Positions 1 through 8,400 of a DNA stretch of 61,492 nt are shown here, piece after piece. Made by a program: the position numbers and the translations under genes. Under the pieces are notes generated by a model that worked only from the letters and a program-made list of their open reading frames with translations, had not been told where the DNA came from and made no database searches. How positions within the stretch are numbered: position 1 is the stretch's first letter; the number at the start of each line of letters is the position of its first letter. The DNA comes from Acidobacteriota bacterium (lineage in GTDB: Bacteria > Acidobacteriota > Polarisedimenticolia > J045). The stretch spans positions 1 through 61,492 of the forward strand of contig JAGOJY010000027.1 in the NCBI GenBank assembly GCA_017994815.1, in the 5' to 3' direction.

Positions 1-695
1 GGCTCGAGGTGGAACGTCCCGGCCATCCCGCCCTGCCGGAACGAGCCGCCGATGCGGCGCTCCTGCAGCGTGCCGTCGAAGACGGCCAGCCCGGGGCCGG
101 CCGGCAGTTCGAAGCTCACGCGCGACCCTTCGGCCCGGACGTTGTTCAGCGGCAAGCCTTCAGCGTCCTGCTCCGGGATGTCGATCGTGGCGCTCATGCG
201 CGAGCCGACCCGCGCGAACGCGACCGAGATCCCGAGTCGGCTCCCCGCGATCTCGATCGCGCCGGACCAGCGGCCCTCGATCGCTGGCGGCGGGGCGGCG
301 GCTTCGGCCGCCGGCGCCGCGGCCGCGCGTTTCATGCTGAACGTCCCGCGGGCGCCGGCCTGCTCGAACGACCCGCCGATCGAGCCGTCTTCCTTCAGCT
401 CGCCGTCGAACTCGGCCAGCCCCGGCCCGGCCGGCAGGTCGAAGCGCACGCGCGGCGGCGCGAAGCGCACGTTCGTCAACCCCAGCCCCGACGCTCCCTG
501 CTGCGGGATGTCGATCGTCGCCCGCAGCTCGTCGCCCTGGCCCGCGAACTCGACGACGATCCCGAGGTTCGTGGCGCCGATCTGGATCGCGCCTTCCCAG
601 CGCCCCTCGATTCCCTCGGCGCACCACGCGGGCAGCGCCGAGACGGCGACGGCGAGCAGGACGAAAGAACCCCAGCCAGTCCACCTGCGGTGCAT
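1..695 (-). CDS. N-terminal part of an exported alpha/beta-hydrolase-type protein with a duplicated beta-rich leader domain (3' end outside window)
   Basis: The frame read from ATG at 695 has a good Shine-Dalgarno (GGAGG) and a signal peptide of about 26 residues. Two tandem copies of a roughly 95-residue module follow: residues about 29-123, an Ala/Pro linker, then about 139-230. Each copy has the same landmarks: IEGRW at the start, LGI in the second strand, ATIDIP, LPAGPGLA, FDG, IGGSF and a final GTF. Modules of this kind commonly precede a prolyl-oligopeptidase-like or alpha/beta hydrolase domain in acidobacterial proteins, but here the catalytic part lies beyond the window edge. The module and export are seen; the hydrolase identity is inferred. 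A plain repeat protein is the alternative. Confidence 0.6.
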   Translation of the reverse strand, partial: MHRRWTGWGSFVLLAVAVSALPAWCAEGIEGRWEGAIQIGATNLGIVVEFAGQGDELRATIDIPQQGASGLGLTNVRFAPPRVRFDLPAGPGLAEFDGELKEDGSIGGSFEQAGARGTFSMKRAAAAPAAEAAAPPPAIEGRWSGAIEIAGSRLGISVAFARVGSRMSATIDIPEQDAEGLPLNNVRAEGSRVSFELPAGPGLAVFDGTLQERRIGGSFRQGGMAGTFHLE

Positions 696-723
696 CGTTA
701 CCTCCACCTTGGCGTCCATCCCG

Positions 724-1833
724 TCACGCGGACACGATGGCGATGACGGACAGGAGCAGCATCACCGCCATGAACGCGCCGATCGTGAGCCAGGCCCTCC
801 AGTTGCCGAAGTTCATCGTGTAGCCCAGCCCGAAGCGGTTCTCGACGAAGATCGAGGGATCCTCGCGGTCGAAGTAGAACATCCCGAGCAGCCAGCGCCG
901 GTTGTCCGCCAGTCCGTCGGTCAGCGGCGCGCCGGCCGCGGACCGTTCGAGCCGCGCGCCGCCCTGGCCGTAGCGCAGCGCGATGTACACGGACCCGCCC
1001 AGCGAGAATAGGAGCAGCACCCCGGTCAGGATCATGAACAGCGGGGACAGGCGCTCGGCCTGCCCCAGCGCGACGCGCAGCGACATCACGCTCAAGACGG
1101 CGAGCATCGCCGTCGCCAGCATCGCCGTCACGCTGAGGAACGCCGTCATCGCGCCGCGGAACCTGAGCTGGGCCGCGAGCGACACGCCACCGTCCGCGGT
1201 GCGCACGGCGCGCTTGGCGCGCGCGACGAGCAGGGCCATTCCGCCCAGGCCGGCGCCCAGCACCAACGTCATCAGCGGCAGGACCATCACCGTCCCGAAG
1301 CTGCGCGTGCTCCAGCCGTCGGGGCGTCCGGCGATGTCGAAGTGGACCGGGATGCGAGCGGGCAGGTGCGGGTACTGCGCCGCGGTGTAGGCCACGACCA
1401 ACGTCCCGCAGAGCAGGGCGAAGCCGATCGCCACCAGCGGCAGGACCAGTCCGCGCGGCTGCTCCCCGATGAGGACGGCCGCCGCGGGCGGCGGTGGGCT
1501 GGCGGGGGCCAGCTCGCGCGCGCGGAAGTGCGCGCGCAGGTACGCCCCGGCGAAGCCGGCCAGCAGGATGAACATCGCGAGCGGCGCGAGCGCGGGCGAG
1601 CCCGCCGCGAGCAGGCCCGCGAGCAGCGCGACCAGCGTCAGCGCGAGCGTGGCCACCATCGCGAAGTACCAGCCGCGGGTGATGTCGCGCGCCGCTTCCT
1701 CCCCAGCGGCGCGCTCGCCGACGTAGACCCCGAACAGCAGCCCACGGCGCGTGATCCGTGGGAGCAGCAGCATCAGCCCGCCCGCGAACAGCGTCTCGAC
1801 CAGGACGACGATCCAGACCACCCGCTGTTCCAT
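724..1833 (-). CDS. DUF1648/DUF5808 multi-spanning membrane protein
   Basis: 369-residue inner-membrane protein with about eight hydrophobic segments. A DUF1648-like stretch at about residues 145-190 contains the family hallmark of a P-x-H-F-D turn followed by GRPDGW. The C-terminus has the DUF5808-type pattern FYFDREDPSIFVENRFG followed by YTMNFGN. The ATG at 1833 lies only 2 bases after the stop of the GntR gene, so the two form an operon. In Firmicutes and Acidobacteria, such proteins are often paired with short YtrA-type GntR regulators, and the regulator probably controls this gene. The biochemical role is unknown; a part in envelope homeostasis, as for the SdpI/DUF1648 group, is only a guess. 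Confidence 0.8.
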   Translation of the reverse strand: MEQRVVWIVVLVETLFAGGLMLLLPRITRRGLLFGVYVGERAAGEEAARDITRGWYFAMVATLALTLVALLAGLLAAGSPALAPLAMFILLAGFAGAYLRAHFRARELAPASPPPPAAAVLIGEQPRGLVLPLVAIGFALLCGTLVVAYTAAQYPHLPARIPVHFDIAGRPDGWSTRSFGTVMVLPLMTLVLGAGLGGMALLVARAKRAVRTADGGVSLAAQLRFRGAMTAFLSVTAMLATAMLAVLSVMSLRVALGQAERLSPLFMILTGVLLLFSLGGSVYIALRYGQGGARLERSAAGAPLTDGLADNRRWLLGMFYFDREDPSIFVENRFGLGYTMNFGNWRAWLTIGAFMAVMLLLSVIAIVSA

Positions 1834-1835
1834 GC

Positions 1836-2231
1836 CTACCTCCTGCCGTCGAGCGCGTCGATCTCGCGCTTGGTCGCGCGCCGCAGGTCGGCGGGCGAGA
1901 AGCCGGCCTGGCGCATGTGCTCGAGAACGAGCCGCAGCTCGCGGCGAAGCCGCTGGGCCAGCGTCGGGTCCGGGTCGGCGGGCGGGGCCGCGATCACCGC
2001 CCCCGAACGCTCGTGGATGACGAGGAATCCGTCCTCCTCGAGCTGCCGGTACGCCCGGGCGACGGTGTTCAGGTTGACGCCGAGATCCGAGGCCAAAGTG
2101 CGCACCGACGGCAGCTCGGCGCCCGGGCGCAGGCGGCCCGCGGCCACCTGCGCGCGCACCTGGCGGGCGATCTGCTCGTACACCGGTTCGGCCGCGTCGC
2201 GGTCGACCTCGATCGTCGGGAGCCGGGACAC
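1836..2231 (-). CDS. GntR-family transcriptional regulator, YtrA subfamily
   Basis: 131 residues, the usual length of the YtrA subfamily, which lacks a large effector domain. A winged helix spans about residues 10-80 with the characteristic GRLRPGAELPSVRTLA segment, then N-x-N-T-V-A-R-A-Y and LEEDG. A short helical C-terminus follows for dimerisation. The start is taken as GTG at 2231: longer upstream frames would run through a strong promoter and operator. No ribosome binding site precedes this GTG and the predicted transcription start falls on it, so the mRNA may be leaderless. It is co-transcribed with the DUF1648 membrane gene and probably autoregulated through the palindrome overlapping its -10 box. 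Confidence 0.88.
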   Translation of the reverse strand: MSRLPTIEVDRDAAEPVYEQIARQVRAQVAAGRLRPGAELPSVRTLASDLGVNLNTVARAYRQLEEDGFLVIHERSGAVIAAPPADPDPTLAQRLRRELRLVLEHMRQAGFSPADLRRATKREIDALDGRR

Positions 2232-2235
2232 GCCG

Positions 2236-2266
2236 CCTGTATACCAATTCGTATACAGGCTGTCAA
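2236..2266 (-). promoter_or_regulatory. Promoter and palindromic operator of the gntR-DUF1648 operon
   Basis: On the minus strand a perfect -35 TTGACA (2266-2261), a 17-base spacer and a -10 TATACA (2243-2238) are visible. Superimposed is a perfect inverted repeat of two 9-base arms (2236-2244 and 2251-2259, arm CCTGTATAC) separated by 6 bases. It covers the -10 box, as expected for a GntR autorepressor. The start codon GTG begins 7 bases after the -10 box. The same operator lies about 160 bases upstream of the divergent giant gene, so dual control is possible. Confidence 0.85.
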
Positions 2267-2418
2267 CCGGCGACGCCGCGTCACCGTCCGGAAAAAACGG
2301 CGCCGCCGGAAAACACGCCGTGTCGTTGCGCCCGGCAAACACGCACCCCACATGCTGTTTCGACGTATCCTCCCGTGGTCTCGGTCCAGTTGTCCGCAGC
2401 GACCGGAGGGGGCTTTCC

Positions 2419-5400
2419 ATGCAGACCGCGGCAGTCCGACGGCTGCTCGTCCTCGGTCTTCTCGCGTTCATGCTTCCAGCGCGGGCAGAAGATGCCGCGC
2501 CGTGGCCCAAGATGATCGAGGTCACGTCGGACTTCCCACCCCCAGCGCTGCCGGCCGGGCTCGAGGACGCCACCGTGCTGCCGCGCCTCGAACTCGACCC
2601 GGCCGCGGTTCGGGACCCGGATGGTTTGCCGTTGCGCCGCCCGGACGGCTCACGGCTGTACTACCGGCGCGTGAACGGCGGGTGGTACGTGCGCGAGCTG
2701 CGGCTCGACGGCAAGCTCGCGGGCGAGTACTTCCACCGGGCCGGGGCTCGTCCCGCGGACGAGGGTGTCGACAAACCCGTACCGCGGAAGCTCGGCGCGA
2801 TCGATCCGGCGTTCGAGCTTCACGGCATCGTCGGTGTGACGGGACACTACCCCGGCAGCGCGGGCGTGTTCGTGGTCGACATCGACGGCGACGGCACGCG
2901 CGAGCTGGTCGAGGGCGGGTCTTACCGTTGGCAGGTGCACGAGCCGACATCGCCGGACCACTGGGACCCAACCGGCGCTGGCGAGTTGGCAGGCCGGGGG
3001 AAGTTGCTCAGTATGCTCGCGCACGCGCCCGCGGGACCGGACGCTCAACCATGGTTCGTCTCGTACTTCGCCGACGGTAGGATCCGCCGCAGCGACGATC
3101 TGCCGCCGCGCACGAGATGGCAGCGGACCTTGACGAGCTCCGGGTACAACGCCGTCGAGTGCGACGTGGATTCCGACGGGACGGTCGAGATCGTCGTCTC
3201 GGGCGCCGACCTCGTCTACCTCGACCCGAAGACCGGTGACATCGAGTTGCAGGCGCCGCTCTCGCGAGCCGCATACGTGGCCGCGGGAGATGTCGATGCG
3301 GACGGCTCGATGGAGGTGGTAGTCACGAGCGACCGCGGATGGGCCGGCGTCGTTCTCGATGCGCAGACGTTGACCACCGAATGGAGCATCCCTCCAGCCG
3401 AGCACGTGGATCTCGCCGACCTCGACCGCGACGGAACGCCGGAGATCGTGCTAACCCTCGCCGAGGAGGAGCGCAAGGGCGTCAAGGTGCTGGACGGTGC
3501 CACGCACGCGGTTCGCTGGTCGTATGAACAGCGATTCGGCGGCGACCCCGGCCCACTCGTGTTTGCCGACATGAACGCGGACGGGTTCACCGACGTCGTC
3601 TGGAGCCACGACGACTGGGAGAGTGACTTCCGCGTGGCGGACGGGCTGAGCGGCAAGATGCTGTGGGTCGTGCGGAAGCCGAGCTACATGGTGACCGGCA
3701 TGACCGCCACAAACCTCGACTCGGACGAGCAACCGGAAATCCTATTCGCTTCCTACGGTCTGTGGAGCGACAGCAAGACGAGCTGGAACGTCCTCGATCT
3801 CGGCGATCCCGAACCGCTCTGGCAGGACGTTCACCGTTACCCGGCGGTCGGCTTCTCAGTCGCCGGCGACCATGATGGGAACCGCGCGCCGGACCTGGCC
3901 GTGCTCCGGTCCGCCGCCGAGTACAACGGCCCGCTGACGATGGAACTGCGCGACGGCGAGAACCGCAGGCTGCTGCGCGGCCCGGTGCCGCTGACGATCG
4001 ACGGCGCGGCGTTTTCCGTCGCCGCAGTCGCCAGTGGCGACGTCGACGGCGACCACCGGGACGAGGTCATCGTCGCCGGCAACGCGGGCGGCAACTTCGT
4101 GGGCTGCTGGCGTCCCGGGGGCGGGGAGCCGGTCTGGCTGACGCGCCCGCCCGGGTACGAAAAGTCGTCCATGTTGTCGCTCCTGGTGACGGACCTGGAC
4201 GGCGACGGACGGTCCGAAGTGCTTGCCGGAGGGGCGAAGCGGGACTCGGGCAGCGGCACCTTCGTGTACGCGCTGGAGGGCAACGGCGGAGCGCTGCGCT
4301 GGCGCTCGGTGCACGTGGACTCGAGCGCCGACTCCGGGGTGAGCGTCATCGAGCGTGTCGCCGGGCCCGATGGGGACCGGTTCGCGGCGCTCGGCGGCGG
4401 TAAGGAGGTGGTCCTGTTGGCGGCGGACGGGGGCACCCTCGGACGCATCCGCTTCTCCTCCTCGCGCATCCCGGTCGCGCTCGCGTCCGCAGACGACGAC
4501 GGCGATGGGTTCGGCGAGATCTACGTCGCCATGGGCAACGGCGATGTCGAGGTCTGGTCCTCGGAGCCGCTCGCGCCGAGCACCACGTTCATAGGAGCAT
4601 TGCCGCCGTCCGTCCTTTCAGTGGCCGCGGGCCCCGCCGGGACCCTCGTCGTGAACTCGACCGGTTCGTACCCCGACACCTATGACCGCCTGGCGCTCTA
4701 TGCCCGGGCGAACATGGTCCAGGTGGGCGAGACCCTGTACCTGTACGACGGCGACCTTGCCGGAAGAGGGTTCTCGGACGGCGACGCCGACGGCCGGCAG
4801 GATTTCCTGCTCCGTACGAGTGCCGGGGCGGTGCAAGCGACAACCGACGACTGCCCCGATGTAGCCAACCCGGGCCAGCGGGACGCGGACGTTGACGGTC
4901 TTGGTGATGCCTGCGACAACTGCCCGTTCGTTGCCGACAGCTTGCCGCAGGGCGATGCCGACGGCGACGACCTCGGCGATGCCTGCGATCCCGATGCCGA
5001 CGGCGACGAGGTCCTCGACGACCAGGACAACTGCCTGGGCGTGAACAACCCCACGCAGGACGACGCCGACGCCGATGGCCGCGGCGACTCGTGCGACAAC
5101 TGCCCGCGCGCAGCGGGCCCGCAGGCCGACAATGACCAGGACGGCGCGGGCGATATCTGCGATCCCGATGACGATGACGATGGCTGGCCCGACGACGAGG
5201 ACCTGTGTCCGGACACGCCGGGCGGCGCAACGGAGGACGTCGACTTCGACGGCACCGGCGATCCGTGCGACGACGACCTCGACGGCGACGGTTTTCCCAA
5301 TACAGTCGACACTTGTCCGTACTTCCCGAGCCCTGACCAGCGTGTTCTGCACTGGGGTGCGTTCGCCGGCGACGCGTGCGCGAACGACGCCGACGAAGAC

Positions 5401-8400
5401 CGCATCCCGTTCTACTGGGACAACTGCCCGCGGCGCGCCAATCGCCTGCAGGAAGACGCCGACGGCGACGGCACCGGCGACGCGTGCGATCCGGACCAGG
5501 ATGGCGACGGCGCCCTGGCGGACCTCGACGTCTGTCCGTCCGTCTTCGATCCCGCGCAGACCGACCGTGACGCAGATGGAACGGGCGATGCGTGCGACAC
5601 GACAGTCGACGAGCACCTGCGCCTGGCCTGGACGTTCCCGGGAGCCCTACCCGGCGGCATGACCAATATCGGCGGCTCGGCGGACGTGGATGGCGACGGG
5701 ACCACCGAGATCCTGCTGTACCCAAATCCACCGTCGGGCCAGTCCGGCTCGCTGTGGGGATTGCTGAGCTGGGACGATGCGACCGGCTGGCTGGACTTCG
5801 AGTCGGTCGCGTGGACGCCTGCTGGAGGTCCCCAGCTCTTGAAGCGCGGTCTGCTCGGCCGTCCGGCGATCGTGCGGCGGCGCTACGACGGCAAGGCGGA
5901 GCAGATCGACGCATCGACCCAGCGGGTGCTCGGCCCGCGCAGCACCGTTGCTGTCACCGGTCCCTGCCGGCCGCCCGCCGACGCCGACGGCGACGGTGTC
6001 GAGGAGCTGTTCCTTCGCGACACCTACGGCGTGGTGGTGCTGGACGGGGAGACACTCGAGCACAAGGCGTGGTTCTACACCAATGACTTGGCGGTGGGCG
6101 ATGTGACCGGCGACGGGCGGGCGGACATCGTCTTGGCGAATGGAGAAGTCTACGACCCCGTGCGCATGACGCTTGTGGCCACGTCTCCGGTCTCCGTGAC
6201 CAGCATCGCCGGCCTCGCCGACGTGGACGACGACGGCACCGACGAGGTCCTGCTGATCCTGGGAACCCCGCGCGCGTTGGCCGCGTGGGATCTTGACCGG
6301 CAGGGCTTGCTGTGGATCAGCCCGGCCGAGAGCGACCATGACTTCTTCCCAACCTCGGCCGTCGTGCGCGACGCGGCCGGCCGCGTCCTCGTCGCGGTCC
6401 GCAACACGACTTCCGAGATCCTGCTGCTGGACGGCGCGAGCGGCGCCATCGCGCGGCGCGTCCCGATCGCCGGCTCCGCGGCGTTCGCCAGCGTGGACTT
6501 CGACCAGGACGGTTCGAGGGAGTTGTACACGGCTGGCGCAATCTACGACCCGCGCTCCGAATCGATCACGCCCGCTCCCGTCGCGGGAGGCCCACCGCTG
6601 GCGGCAGCGGGCGACCTCGACCAGGACGGCACGACCGACGTCGCGCTGGCTTTGAAATCCGGCAGCCTCGTCGCGCGACTGGACCTGGACACCGGCCGAC
6701 TGCGGGCCGGGACGATCCAGCTGGACGGCGACGACTACCTCACCCAGCTCGGTATCGAGGACATCTCCGGGGGCCGCGCGCCGGAGTTGATCGTCGGCGC
6801 CACGACCTCTCTCGCGGTGAGGTCGCTGCCGGAGGGCGCCCCGCTGTGGAAGGTGGATCTCCCGTACAGCTCCGCCGACACCCCGGTGGTGGTGTCCCGC
6901 GCCGACGGCAGGGCGTGGGTTTTCGCGCATGGTGCAATGGTCGCTGGCGACGGCACGCCTTGGCTCTTGCCGTCCGGAACGCCGTTCGGCCTGCTCGACC
7001 TGGACGGCGATGGCACGAAATCGATCATCGTCGCCGATTCGCCGGGTCTCAGGGCGCTCGACCCTGTGACCGGGAAACAGGAGCGCACGTACGGCACGGG
7101 CAACATCGCGGCGGAACTGGCCGACGGCCCCGTCCTCTACTACGCGGGAGGCGACAGCCTGGACCGCATCGACCCCTTCACGCAATCCACGCTGTGGTCC
7201 GTGACCGGTCCCTGGGCGCTTACCGGGATGACCGTCGTCGCGCCGCCGGCGGGCAATCCGGTCGTGGTCGGCGACTTGAACAATGTGCCGAGTTGGGTCG
7301 ACCCTGTCACCGGGGCCACGCTGTGGTCCGGGCCGGCGCTGCCGCGCGATCCGCGGCAGGTCCTGCCAGCGCAGTCCAGCAGCGGCCGGCGGTTCGTTAT
7401 TTTCGTCACCGCGGACCAGCTGTTGGCGTACGAGGTCGACGCCTGTCCGCTGCTCCCGGGCACCGACCGGGACGACGCGGACCGCGACGGCGCCGGTGAT
7501 GCGTGCGACACGTGCCCCGCGGCGTTCGACCCGGCGCAGCGCGACAGCGATCACGATGGGCTCGGGGACGCGTGCGACGACGACGAGGACGGGGACGGCG
7601 CGCTGGACGCGAACGACGTCTGCCCCGAGATCGCGGACGCCAGCCAGATCGACTCGGATGGCGATGGCTTCGGCGACGCGTGCGACAACTGCGTTCACGT
7701 GGCTTCGCCGAGCCAGGCGGATCTCGATCGCGATGGCTCGGGCGACGCGTGCGATCCCGACGTGGACGGCGACGGCATCGTCGACGACGCGGATGTCTGC
7801 CCCGGGGTGTCGGACCCGCTGCAACGTGACAGCGATGGCGACGGGCTGGGCGATGCGTGCGACCTTGACGACGACGGCGACGGCCTGGCGGATGCGATCG
7901 ACCTCTGCCCGCTGGTCATGAGCCCGGTCAACCACGATTACGACATGGACGGGGCGGGCGATCCGTGTGATTCCGACGACGACAATGACGGCATCGGCGA
8001 TACCGCCGATCCGTGCCCCCACGCCTCCGGCGCGAGTCCCACGGACGTCGATGCCGACGGTATGCCCGACCTTTGTGACGAGGATGACGACGGCGACGGT
8101 CTCGGCGACCGCGGCGACGTGTGCCCACTCGTGCCGGATCCGGCTCAGGCCGACGCGGACGGCGACGGGCTGGGTGACTCCTGCGATCCGACTCCGGGAG
8201 GAGTTCGTCTCGCTCCCCTGGGGGCGCGCTGGCTCACGGTGGAGTTCGGTCGAAAGGAGGTCTCGGTCTTGCACGGGTCCGCCGCGGGTCCGCCCGACCT
8301 GCTGGTGGCTCACGACAACGGGTGGCTGATCCTCCGGCGGCACGCGGACGGGTTCTCCGTCCCGTTCAACAGCAGGTTCCGGCCCGACGGGCAGACCGAC

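Noticed and set aside
1342..2418. Upstream in-frame extension of the giant gene
   Set aside because: It would run antisense through gntR and the DUF1648 gene. A clear signal peptide and ribosome binding site mark the start at 2419.
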